Below are positions 1 to 9,426 of a DNA stretch of 20,323 bases, one piece after another. The translations under genes and the position numbers were made by a program. The stretch comes from Oopsacas minuta (Eukaryota; Porifera; Hexactinellida; Lyssacinosida; Leucopsacidae). Position 1 is the first letter of the stretch. Every line of letters begins with the position of its first letter. Location of the stretch: contig JAKMXF010000130.1 of NCBI GenBank assembly GCA_024704765.1, forward strand, positions 1-20,323. The letters are read 5' to 3'. The notes beneath the pieces were generated by a model, which was not told the origin of the DNA, made no database searches, and saw only the letters and a list, made by a program, of their open reading frames with translations.

Positions 1-113
1 CGAGTGTACGTCTTATCCGAATATGTTTGCATTACAAATAATGATGACTGATATTTTGGGATATAAGAAATGGTACGTCTTAACCGAGTGTACGTCTTAT
101 CCGAGTTCTACTG
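1..113 (-). repeat. Terminus of a pogo/Tigger-like DNA transposon, cut by window start
   Basis: Read on the minus strand inward from 113, the sequence begins CAGTAGAACTCGGATAAGAC and then repeats the motif (ACTCGG-T/A-TAAGACGTAC) within the next 30 bases. A TA dinucleotide at 114-115 lies just outside. The same 20-mer, CGAGTGTACGTCTTATCCGA on the plus strand, recurs at 1-20 and 85-104, with a variant at 72-87. A CAG start next to TA, with subterminal repeats of a C/TCGG-TTA motif, is typical of pogo/Tigger termini in the Tc1/mariner superfamily. No transposase is visible because the element runs off the window. A simple degenerate tandem repeat is the alternative. Confidence 0.5.
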
Positions 114-115
114 TA

Positions 116-549
116 GTTGATTCTTTATAATCATTCAGCAATATATGTGGGATTTATATTTGATTTCGAAACAGCAGTTGAAAATATTGAGAGAGGATAA
201 CGAGATGAACCTAAAATATTACAAACATATGCCAACTTGCAGCTCAATTAGTTGGTTCATTGTGAAGTGACATAAGTATGCTGAGGCACTATAACCAAGT
301 GCGGTTTAAGGTAGCGTGGCGCATGGCACAGTGTCAAAATCGGGTTCATTTCGATTGGGGGAAGTTATCAGTTTATAACAATACAAGGAATCAAATTTCA
401 TGATCATCTGTGATAGGTGTCATTTGCAGGCTGACCCATAACTTGCGTGACAGTGTCGCAGTTACGAACCACGTTAATATGGGAAGTTTGTAATGGATGC
501 AGCACCTATAAGGGGACCCATGAGCTTACTATGGGCCCCACTACCCACA
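116..549. other. Unannotated stretch, no gene recognised
   Basis: No coding signature, RNA gene or transposon terminus was recognised. A short imperfect GC-rich hairpin (GGGGACCCAT paired with ATGGGCCCC) lies at about 514-540, just outside the left arm of the foldback element. Confidence 0.4.
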
Positions 550-1705
550 AACTGGAACTAAAACTGATTCCACAAGTCAAAACGGAACTATGACATAGCA
601 CAAGGGGATATATTGGGCGTAAATTTGGTTGTTGTACCTTTTCCCTGTAATCAGTTCTTATAATAGAAAAATAGCCCAAATGTTCCCTGTGAATATGCAC
701 AAATCCGTTAGTGATCCTATAAGTGATCAAATTGTAAATCAAGAAATCAGCAACTTACAATCGAGATAGATGTATACAGTGCATTATCAATGTATAGTAT
801 ATCAACCATAAGTAACCTAGTTAATAGATTATATCATCCATATAGCTTCAGATTTTAGCATTATGAGGCCATCTCCAGAATTCACACATGAATAGCTCTT
901 TCAATTTCCACATAGATTCGAGAGATACTCACAAAATGTTTATTAGTGAATAGCGTATTGAATTGCTCCCTGGTATTGTAGAGGCAGGGTTATGAGTAAC
1001 ATAGGGCACATGTTTTTGCGTACTCAGTATAGTTTCACAACACTTGCTCAGGGTGATTCAATAGGAAACACCACGGATGCCGTAAGGAACGGGAATTTAA
1101 ATCCTCATTCTCATCCGTTTCCCACGGCAACCTTGGTATACACTGAAAAAATGGAATATTATGAGTTTACAAATGTCAGCAAACATCGAAAATCCAAAAC
1201 AAAACATAAATGAAATACAAAGGTCCCAAAAGCACAGAAATATTATTAACAAATACTGGATAAGTGTTGTGAAATTTTAGTTAAACAATGTAATAAAAAA
1301 ACATGTACCCGATGTTACTCATAACACTGCTTCTACGATCCCAGGGAGTAATTCGGATCAATACACTATTCACTGATAAAACATTATATGAGTATATCTC
1401 TAGTCTACATATAGGTTGAACAGGATATTCAAGTATGATTCTGCAGATGACGTCGTAATTACGAACAGAGGAGCCACATTAAGTTGCTGATTTTCCTGAT
1501 TTTCAATTTGAGCTCTTATAGGGTCACAAACAGTGACAATATAAGGGCTCAATTGAAAATGAGTTCATATTATAAGATTTGTTTATCCTAAAATAAGGAC
1601 TGATTTCAAGGAAAAGGTACAACAACAAAAAATTAAGCCCCAGAAATATCTCGGACTGCCACGTCATTTTAAAGTTTGACTTGCGCTAACAATATAGTTA
1701 CAGTT
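550..1705. mobile_element. Long imperfect palindrome / foldback element, arms about 500 and 450 bp
   Basis: The left arm at 550-1051 matches the reverse complement of 1256-1705, leaving a spacer of about 204 bp. Aligned blocks run in order. AACTGGAACT at 550 pairs with 1696-1705, and TTGTTGTACCTTTTCC near 630-646 with about 1610-1625. AATCAGCAACTTA near 745-757 pairs with about 1483-1495, GTTATGAGTAACAT at about 990-1003 with about 1313-1326, and TTCACAACACTT at 1034-1045 with 1262-1273. Identity looks about 75-90 percent in blocks. The left arm carries about 80 extra bases near 758-858. There is no transposase, and the short ORFs inside look incidental. The length and arm divergence suit an old foldback-type or long-TIR MITE; a diverged inverted duplication is the alternative. 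I saw no clear target-site duplication. Confidence 0.75.
1500..1559. repeat. 60-nt stem-loop inside the right foldback arm
   Basis: TTTTCAATTTGAGCTCTTAT at 1500 pairs with the reverse of TATAAGGGCTCAATTGAAAA at 1540-1559, apart from one bulge and one mismatch. An inner GTCAC/GTGAC stem closes a 5-nt loop, AAACA, at 1528-1532. The length and shape resemble a small pre-miRNA or a nested inverted repeat. The matching part of the left foldback arm does not form this hairpin, so it arose or survived on one side only. Confidence 0.6.
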
Positions 1706-1749
1706 TTCGCATATCAGATAAACAAAATTTCACCAACTGTATGAATTTC

Positions 1750-1823
1750 GACTCCCAACATATGACTTCCTATCCTATAGTAAATTGTATTATTATTGGA
1801 TAGGAAGTCATATGTTGGGAGTC
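1750..1823. repeat. Perfect 26-bp inverted repeat with 22-nt loop
   Basis: The left arm at 1750-1775 (starting GACTCCCAACATATGACTTC) is an exact reverse complement of 1798-1823 (ending AAGTCATATGTTGGGAGTC). The AT-rich loop is 1776-1797. Perfect pairing over 26 bp in sequence where other repeats are visibly decayed implies recent origin or selection. The 74-nt size suits a pre-miRNA-like or snap-back structure. It starts 45 bp outside the foldback element. No target duplication is evident. Confidence 0.85.
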
Positions 1824-2209
1824 TATTTGTCATATTTTGCCTTACCTAAAATATTTGTAGAGTTTGAGTTATGTGGTTTTCAAATTGTGTTGATGGACTT
1901 GGACCCAAAGTTCCAGGACCCGAGCTGGCAGCCAACAGTCCTGTTGCTTGGGATTTTGACCGGAAAGTAGCGATTCCAAATCAAGTAATACACAGGCCAA
2001 CAAAAAATATTTTGGTTCCGTTGCATAAGATTTAAGATTGAATTTATACTATATTTGCTGTGCTGAGTTCGAAAATGACATCGGCTTTGCTCGATTGGCT
2101 CTTGAATTTGGTCCACATTTATGTTTATATTGTTAGTTACCTTTTTCAAATGTATATTCAATTTAATCAATACTTTTATAATCATAGGTATCAAGTATAT
2201 TCTAACTCG

Positions 2210-3500
2210 ATGGCATCGTAAAGAAGAAAATTTTCTAATGATCCTAATACGTTCTGTTACATATGTGGTGAATATACGTTAAAAGATCAGAAAAGAAGTA
2301 TCTCAGACTTCGTGCGAAAGGCATACTTTGCTTACTTTGAGGTGAAGCTTGGAGACCAAGACAGCTCTTCATTATCTGGTCAATTCAATCAGGAAGAGCT
2401 CAATAATCTAATCAGAACCTCAACCTGTCTAAAGAGTGTTCAGAAATTTGCATCTAGGCACAACGAAAAGAAGGATTATTTCATTACTTTAGCCAACAAG
2501 AAGGCCTCGTCTTCTGTAATGACATTGGAGGACTTCTCCTGGAAATTGGAGTACCACAATATAGACCAGAAGATTGGCGTCTATTCATTGATAGTTCCAA
2601 GAGAAGCTTGAAGTGCGTTTTATGCATAATGGAAATAAATATGCATCTATTCCAATTGGATATTCAATAAATCTTAAGGGGGAGTATGAAAATATTTAAA
2701 TGGTATTGCAAAAATTGAAATATCAAGAACACCAGTGGTTGATATGTGTTAATCTCAAGATGATAAACTTTCTACTTGGCCAACAAGGTGGATACACTAA
2801 GTACCCTTGTTTTATATGTTTATGGGACAGCAGAGCCTGCAAGATCATTGGGTAAGTAAAGTGCGGCCCTTGAGAACTGATCCAACAGTTGGAGAAGCAA
2901 AAATTCTGTATGAACCATTGGTTCCTAGAGAAAAAATCATTCTTCTACTCCTCCACATCAAGTTGGGTTCAATGAAGCAGTTAGTAAAATCACTAGTTAA
3001 AGATGACCCCTGTTTCAAGTACATTTGCAGACCATTCCCAACAATGAGCAATGAAAACTGAAAGCAGGGATGTTTGATGGTCCTCAGATCCGCAGTCTCA
3101 TAAGAAACACTGGTTTCATCCAATCCATGACTAATTTAGAATCTTCTGCAAGGTGTGCATTTGTTTTGGTAGTCAATAACTTCTTGGGTAATAATAAAGC
3201 TAACAACTACATAGATTTGGTCAATGACATGCTTTACAAATTAAAAGATTTAGATGCTAACATGAGCATCAAAGTTCACTATCTATTTAGCCACATGGAT
3301 CGTTTCCCTGAAAGTATTGGGATTTAAGTGAGGAACAGGGAAAGGTTTTATCAGGACAACAAGGTGATTGAAGAGAGATATAAGGCAGGTGAGAAACCCA
3401 CATGATGGAAGATTACTGTTGAAGCCTCCAGCGAGGCTGCCCTCTGATATCCTATAAGAGAAAATCACACAAGAGACAATTTTTAGATGTTCTTCAATAA
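2210..3500 (+). pseudogene. Broken copy of an uncharacterised invertebrate multicopy gene (CYICGE...FLGN family)
   Basis: The most likely start is the ATG at 2210, followed by an in-frame TAA at codon 4 (2219-2221) and then DPNTFCYICGEYTLKDQ, a CxxC knuckle. Homology continues across several frames: KKAYFAYF-like text, a DWRLFIDSSKRSLKC segment (about 2572-2616), an IPIGYSINLKGEYENI segment (about 2646-2700), GQQGGYTKYPCFICLWDSR (second CxxC, about 2776-2835), LVPREKIILLLLHIKLG (to about 2967), MFDGPQIRSLIR (3070), NNFLGNNKANNY and MSIKVHYLFSHMDRFPE. It ends with MMEDYC-stop (Trp to TGA) and YKRKSHKR, with a final TAA at 3498-3500 overlapping a polyadenylation signal AATAAA at 3496-3501. I count at least four frameshifts and two nonsense changes. 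A segment after KLGDQD (about 2364) appears deleted relative to intact relatives I remember, which carry two further Cys pairs there. The function is unknown to me; the copy number suggests a mobile or amplified gene. Confidence 0.75.
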
Positions 3501-3501
3501 A
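3496..3501 (+). promoter_or_regulatory. Polyadenylation signal of the pseudogene
   Basis: AATAAA overlaps the reconstructed stop codon (TAA 3498-3500). The following bases are T-rich (TTTTAGTATTCTTTTTAAT), as expected downstream of a cleavage site. No A-tract marks a retrocopy here, so this looks like the family's own 3' end. Confidence 0.45.
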
Positions 3502-4023
3502 CATTTTAGTATTCTTTTTAATAATATCACTTTTAACCGATTAATTGTTTAGACAATGATCAATATATTCCATACGGAGTAGCTATAATGATAAAATTAT
3601 ACTTCCCAAATTTTCGGTTTTGCAGTTAATAGTTAGATTCAAAAACTACAAATTTCAATCATTCAAATTTACACTTGGAAACATAAAAAGTTGAATATCA
3701 CCACTGAAACATCATGCCACTATTAAAGTGAAGAAATTTATATGTAGTATATCTTCATTATTTTTATACTTACCAGGCCAAATTTAACCATAGGCATCGC
3801 AAAAACTAGAGCCAATTCGGATAAGCCGATGCCATTTCAGATTCCCCGACATAAATATACATAGAAACGAATCTAACATCTTAGGCAACAAATAGTTTGT
3901 TAACCAGTGTTATTATTTACCGATATTTCCATACTCCTTAGCAATTGCCTAATAGGTGTGGTGTGGCAAACTACACCCCTACTATGACGGAACTACAGGG
4001 TGTTAAACATTGATGTCGTAATA
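3502..4023. other. Unannotated stretch between pseudogene and Tc1-like relic
   Basis: No gene was recognised. A small inverted repeat GGCATCG/CGATGCC spans 3794-3834 and includes ATTCGGATAAGCC, which resembles the pogo-type motif at the window start. An imperfect GGTGTGG...ACTACACC hairpin lies near 3955-3980. Confidence 0.35.
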
Positions 4024-4900
4024 TAGAATGGACAAAGAAAACATATTCTTGCAGTGTAGTAATGTGCCCCTCACTTTCCTACATAACCACATTGTTAGCA
4101 ATACATAATTCTATCCTATTTGGCATTGAAGCTATAAGATTGGCCAAAACATCCTCCGTTACCTGAAACCATCCCAGTTTGAGGTTATTTTTTAAATTTC
4201 TCCATTTGTTGCGTGGGGCATTGAATCCAGTTGACTTTGGAGTATTGCCTACAGATTTTCTATAGGATTCAAGTCCAGCGAATTCGCAGGCCATACTTCT
4301 TTAGGCAAAAAAATCTTAAGTCGTGGAATAAAGTACAATTCTGATAACGCAGAGCAGGACATCATACCCCACACATACACTTTCAGAGGGTATTTCATAG
4401 CCTCTACCAGAGGTATATTACCTCGTTTCCGAGCCCACACTCGGTTATTTTGCCGATTCGGAGTATGGTAAAGTTGAAATGGTGATTCATCTGAAAATAG
4501 TATTCGTCTCCATTCTTCCACACTCCAGTTCTCCCTCTCTTGGCAGAATTTTACACGGGCTTTTCTGAGAACCGGTTAACTTTGGCTGTGTTGTGTGTTT
4601 ATAAGGAGTAGCCTTCAAACTTTTCAAATAATTCAATACAGTACTTGAGAAAACTGCTACTATGCCTCTGCTTCTCAAATTCTTTGTCAATATCCTAGCT
4701 GATTTTTGAGGTTTGGAAAGCGATTTAGCAATTATGATTTTCGCTGCTTTGGATAGGGAATGTTTTCAACCACGTNCTTGTCAAAATACATATGGCTGAG
4801 TATGGTTTCGCAAGAATTCAACTATCTGGTCAGTGTATACAATTTGACATTTACTATACTGTATACATTCATTTTGAGCAATTCTTTTTGACCGGCACTG
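4024..4900 (-). mobile_element. Degraded, internally deleted Tc1-like DNA transposon
   Basis: The right terminus, read on the minus strand from 4900, is CAGTGCCGGTCAAAAAGAAT with TA at 4901-4902, a classic Tc1 end. The left terminus is less clear. TA at 4022-4023 followed by a region with GGACAAAGAAAA aligns only partly with the right end, so this boundary is tentative. At about 877 bp it is shorter than the roughly 1.2-1.3 kb of an intact Tc1, consistent with the deletion seen in its transposase. The base at 4776 is ambiguous (N). Confidence 0.7.
4079..4700 (-). pseudogene. Tc1-like transposase remnant lacking the second catalytic Asp
   Basis: Tc1 transposases cut and paste DNA with a DDE triad. 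On the minus strand there is a linker region (LKATPYKHTTQPKLT), then KARVKFCQER and NWSVEEWRRILFSDESPFQL with the first Asp in FSDES. NNRVWARKR and YVWGMMSCSALSELYFIPRL follow, and the text jumps directly to FLPKEVWPANSLDLNPIENL, which holds the third acidic residue in NPIE. The expected QQDGAPAHT-like block with the second Asp is missing between FIPRL and KEVW, a loss of roughly 70-80 residues. A frameshift near 4520 separates the linker from the catalytic part, and a stop follows NPIENL (where a Trp is usual). The N-terminal helix-turn-helix part is barely readable above 4700. It cannot encode an active enzyme. Confidence 0.85.
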
Positions 4901-4908
4901 TATTATAG

Positions 4909-4944
4909 CAGGGTATTCTAATACTTTGGCCAGTCAGTACAGTG
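4909..4944 (-). repeat. Solitary second Tc1-like terminus
   Basis: Read on the minus strand from 4944, the sequence is CACTGTACTGACTGGCCAAA, continuing GTATTAGAATACCCTG, with TA at 4945-4946. The GGCCAAAGTATTAGAATACCC core resembles another type of Tc1 terminus, distinct from the one ending at 4900. No partner was found on the far side of the relic, so it may be a solo end or part of a nested insertion. Confidence 0.4.
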
Positions 4945-5892
4945 TACATACTAAGTTAACGAATTTTATTTTAACATCTATATGCTTTCATGGTTTTTGG
5001 TTACTAACAGGCACTGATCATCCAAAAGGGAAGGTATGATGCAGCATGTCGGCCAAACTCTTCTAGGCTCTCTAGGGGACCCTAGTGGGGTCTCGATAAA
5101 TCGACTCATCGTTTATCATTACACAAATATCTATAATTTAGATCTATCTAAGTGTTACTCTTCATTTATTTCAATTTCTTGAACGATGTAATTGATAATG
5201 CATGTATTTTCTTGCTAGTTGACATTAGTAGAATTTACTATATCCGAATCACAGGGATCAATGGAACGCAGCGAAGGGTGCGAGCTGTTTTCACGCCAAA
5301 AAATCAGTTTCGGTTTAGACTCTTGAGTTAAGTGCATTGATACATTCAAAGTGTATCCAAGAGTGGAATATTAAAGTGGCATATCTTTACACCCAAGAAG
5401 GCACTGGTAAGTGGGATCCGTGTCAAAAATAATCTTGGGGATCAGTCATATACACTAGCGAAGCTAATTTTTATATGTGCAACTAATATGCTTATTGGCG
5501 TATAATGATAATAATAATTATCATTAGACGCTCAACAAACCGATAGAACAATTTTCGATCCAATTTGTTATTGATACAATTGCTTTAGCTTTTTCGTTTT
5601 CATGGCTATAGTTAAAATTCATATTTCATCTTGATTTTCAATGATCTATACTCACTCCTAATTTGGTATTACTTTCATCATGATATCATCCGAATTGTGG
5701 CGGGTTCAAAATCGCCTGCACTCCCTAAAAGTTATCCTCAAACACTACCGTATATACTTTTGACATTATATAATTGGACATATTCTATCCTCTCGTCTGA
5801 TCTCTGTGCTTGCGTCATATAATTTCTTCTCATCCTTGGCGGGAATTGAGGCCAAACCAGTTATTCCTCAGAAGGTCAATTGTGAGTAGATA
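4945..5892. other. Unannotated stretch with one small hairpin
   Basis: No gene was recognised. Short GC-rich patches (CTCTAGGGGACCCTAGTGGG near 5070) and the hairpin at 5495-5535 are the only structures noted. Short open frames here show no family resemblance. Confidence 0.35.
5495..5535. repeat. 41-nt hairpin around an AT-rich palindrome
   Basis: TTGGCGT and a downstream TAATGATAAT pair with ATTATCATTA and ACGCTCAA around a 4-nt AATA loop. There is one mismatch and one 1-nt bulge. This may be a short decayed MITE or chance in AT-rich DNA. Confidence 0.5.
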
Positions 5893-6950
5893 GTGCAGAT
5901 TATTACTAATCATCCAATTTGTGAAATGTTGGTGTATTTTGAAATTAATATTGAATGTTTTATTAATGAGTATCATCAATTCACTAATGTCATCACAAGT
6001 ACTCCTTCTAACAGCTATTTGAGTTTAGTTCACTATTATTTTGATGGTCAGCCATGGAACAACAAGGACACAGTTCAGTATCCAGATGTTTGGTTAAATG
6101 TTTGATTACATCATCAGTTGGGTACTTGAACAAAGAGATGAGACTAAGGGTATTACCAACATAGAAAATACATATAGCGAATATTTTGTTAAAGTTGAAA
6201 GTTGAGTAAATGAACTACTCCCCCATCCTCAAGCTCGCACGTAAATGTGTAATGTAGAGACTCAGAGAAGTGTACCTGGATTGTTGGAGGTTAATTCTGA
6301 GTTTGAAATCGAAACTAACAAAATTAGTAAAGTAAGAAGGATCAATCTGGATATGGCTGAATGGGTGGCATCTTTATTACCAATTCAAATGGAATAGCAC
6401 TATCCAGTTGGACTAATATCTTTGCTGAGAAATTTCCTAACATAAATGCAATATGTGCATTGAAATTCAGATACAAAATCAGATATTAAAAATGAATTTA
6501 AATTCGAAGTTTATAGGGTTTATATAATCTAATTAAATTACGAATTAAGTAAGTTGAATATTCCTGTTTGTTGATACGTGTATTAGTTAATAATATCTCT
6601 CTTCCCTCTTAACATGCATAAGCTACATCATAGGAACATCTGAAGTCTAAATTTGAAATCTAGGATCCATATTAATTAGACATTTTGGGACATTTATGAA
6701 AAATATTAGGGGAAAATGATTGATAATTCTGAGGTTGTACAGAAGTAAAGAACAATCATTGATGATTAATGCGCCGATTGTGCAATGTAGAAATCGCTCC
6801 TAATCCATCGAAGGTCAGGAAACGCATCGGCTAACCTAGTCCAAAATCCATAAGATTACAAAAAATATTAAATCTCAATAAAATTACAAAAATATTCATC
6901 TCAAGCATGACATTAGAAAAAGCAAACTCTTATAGTCGGGAGCTGAGTAA
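5893..6950. other. Unannotated stretch; possible unidentifiable coding relic at 5893-6400
   Basis: Positions 5893-6105 stay open for about 70 codons and read STPSNSYLSLVHYYFDGQPW and similar. After stops, 6273-6396 is open again in another frame (VPGLLEVNSEFEIETNKISK, then NLDMAEWVASLLPIQME). The text looks protein-like but I recognise no family. A decayed gene or transposon protein is possible; chance open frames are as likely. Confidence 0.2.
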
Positions 6951-6959
6951 GGCAGAATT

Positions 6960-7320
6960 ATTTTCAATTCGAATTTATGAAAGACCAGTCGATTATCGTT
7001 GCATTTGTCATTTAAATTAACTATAAGGAATGAGGATTGTAATTCACGCTTACTTCGTGTTGATCTTGAGGTAGTGAGTTGGGCTCTGATCTGGGACCGC
7101 TGGACTGTGATTTGTTATTTCGTAGCGTTATTGACGGAGGATATGGCAATTTTAGAAAAATTAATGAAAAACAAGCGATTACTGTTGAATTTGTGCATTT
7201 ATAATCAATATAGGGAGTGAGGATTAACAATCTCGCATAATCCGTGTCAGTTTTGAGTAGGCATGTTCGGGATCTGTTATGCTACCCCAGGACAGTTTAC
7301 TGTTGAAAATCATTCGGCCT
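6960..7320. repeat. Degenerate tandem duplication, period about 186 bp
   Basis: Landmarks recur at a constant offset. GATTATCGTTG(C)ATTTGT at 6991 matches GATTACTGTTGAATTTGT at 7177 (offset 186). TATAAGGAATGAGGATT at 7022 matches TATAGGGAGTGAGGATT at 7209 (187). GATCTG at 7088 matches 7271 (183). Identity falls between landmarks. Two copies are clear. The 7279-7464 ORF begins with TACTGTTGAAAATC, which could start a third, truncated copy. The open frames here are probably fortuitous. Confidence 0.55.
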
Positions 7321-7419
7321 TATACCAATTTCAATTTGGCATTGATCCAGTTTTTGAAAGTATTTGGCCATATTCCAATTCGACCTAATCCAATAACATA
7401 TTCGGCCGTATTCCAGGTT
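7312..7419. repeat. Minisatellite-like repeats of a TTCGGCC-TATTCCA motif
   Basis: ATTCGGCCTTATACCAATTT (7312), TTTGGCCATATTCCAATTCG (7363) and ATTCGGCCGTATTCCAGGTT (about 7399) are three copies of one motif spaced about 50 and 36 bp apart. CGACCTAATCCAATA at 7381 may be a weaker fourth. Such ladders often mark subterminal repeats of a DNA transposon, but no end was identified. Confidence 0.5.
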
Positions 7420-9426
7420 GAGAATTCTTCATTATTTAGTCAACCCATACAGTACTATTTGTAATTAGAAAATTCTGGTTGCAAGATAGTTGGGCTTACC
7501 CACACTTCCTTAATAAAATATGGAAATAAATTCCCTCGGAAAATTGTTTTCATATATCACATAAACTCACCTTTATATGACGAGACAAATCTCTTTAAAT
7601 GACGATCTGTATTAAGGATCTTCTCAGCAAAAATATCCAGCTTATTCAGAAACAGAATCTAGAAATTCAAGAAATTTGAAAGGTATAATTTGTAAGCTTG
7701 GTATTACACCGAATGTAAATGAGGTCATCGGAATGAGTCATCATGTCATACTTCGTACTAGCAAATCCGTTCAAGGTTGACAAAGGTTATGCATGATAGT
7801 TACTTACATAATATGGCCCTAAGTGAATATCCATAGCGGTAATGAGAGAAAAATATTACGGGCAATGGAAGGTTGGAAGTAGTTGTATACAATTAGGCAA
7901 TCAAATTAGTTGTACTTGGATGGATTAATGTATTAATGGTAAAATAACAAAATGCAAATCTAGATCTACAAAGTATCTGGAGATCGTGAGAAGAATCATA
8001 TTACAGAGTATGCTAACGAAAATGCTCAAGTTAGAAAATGTAGAATGACTAAAGAGTAATTGAATACAAGTTAGAATAAGAGTATTTCCATAAAAAAGAA
8101 TTATTTAGTCATAAAAAGCTTGCATTTTAGATTTCAATTATTCCATACTTTAGAATCTCAAAATCAATAAACTATTAAACTATGATAAAACCAAAATGTG
8201 AAAAGAAATCAGTATATTCGATTATTTAGTCCGGTTTCATTTAAGTATATTGAAGTTATTGATAAAAACGATAAATACACATTTATCCGAAATTTGGAAT
8301 TATGATTTTCATTTTCTAAAATACGATGACATCATTCCTTCTAACAACAGATAAACTGATAACAATTCAGGGTAGAAAATACATCTATACTATTGAAATG
8401 CAATTAATCTATAGATTAATATATTTTACCGTCCTTAGCCTGCCTGGTCGCTGAGCGACGGCAATAGGCTCAACACTTGGCCCCTTGGATTCAATTCAAC
8501 TAACTTTCTAGTGCTTTGGGTTGCTACTGAAATAAATATACTCGACTTTTCGTGCCTCGAATAAAGAAATACCAGATATTCATCAACTTACCATACGGTG
8601 CAGCCATCTAGTAGTTTCCATCATTATACCACTAAACTACACTCCAATAAATATAATCATTGAGGGGAGACGAAACAGGATTGCACTGAATATAAAAACC
8701 AATATGAATTGCCATAACCCATGTAATTCTTAGAGCAACATTTTGAAAATGGCAAAATAAAGGGTCAAAAATATTTTCTAGTGTTCAAAAGTGAGCAAAG
8801 TCAAAAGCAGATTACGTTTATTAGAATACGAAAAGAATGGGACCATTACTCTGTAAACACCGCCATCCTAGATACGCTACGTATCGTTTGAATGGCCCCA
8901 CACAAACATACATTCGCGAAAGATTTTCAAGATTATGTGAAGGGTTGTTCAATAGTTGCTAAATGCTAGAAAGAGAATGGGATAAGGGAACTAAGTGTGA
9001 CTGGCCCAATCTTGTATACGTATTAGAAATACTCACAATTGGAATGGTAAGGCAATTAGTTCTAAGGAATTTTGTATCATGTAATCACTAAAGACCCCTT
9101 AGGTACAGGAACGGGGAGGAAAGGGGGGCTTGAAACCCATGGCTAGGTTCAGAACGAATACAATATATGTGTCAGCAACTCTAGATCATTAAAAGTTGTT
9201 AGAAAAATCTCAGAGAATAATGAATATATTCCATTTGTTTCACAGTGGCTTTAAATAGCTATCCATAGGCTTTAGGGTCTTGTGTACATTTAAAGTGCAT
9301 AAAAATGATAAAATGTATTATGTATCTATGGGTATGCATATAACTATTTGGTTGATGGAAGAATCTTTTTGGTATGACCTCTAATATTGAGTTATGATGA
9401 CGTAATCACAATTTTCGAAACATATA
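7420..9426. other. Unannotated AT-rich stretch
   Basis: About 2 kb without a recognisable gene, transposase or RNA. Stops are frequent in all frames. The only distinct structures are the palindrome and GC-rich hairpin at 8403-8470. A GC-rich patch (GGGGAGGAAAGGGGGGCTTG near 9112) has no evident meaning. Confidence 0.45.
8403..8470. repeat. 18-bp perfect palindrome followed by a GC-rich hairpin
   Basis: ATTAATCTATAGATTAAT at 8403-8420 is a perfect palindrome. Sixteen bases later, AGCCT-GCC-TG-GTCGC pairs with GCGAC-GGC-AAT-AGGCT (8437-8470) around a TGA loop, giving 13 base pairs with two small bulges. The GC-rich stem stands out from its AT-rich surroundings. No tRNA or known RNA is recognised. 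Confidence 0.5.

Noticed and set aside
1880-2194. 104-codon minus-strand frame and the overlapping plus-strand 61-codon frame between the hairpin and the pseudogene
   Set aside because: Low-complexity Asn/Ile-rich translation from AT-rich DNA, no motif, and no conserved context.
8585-8655. Possible tRNA or tRNA-derived SINE on the minus strand (TAGTTTAGTGGTATAATGATGG looks like an A-box)
   Set aside because: No B-box GGTTCGANTCC and no acceptor-stem pairing could be found at the right distance.
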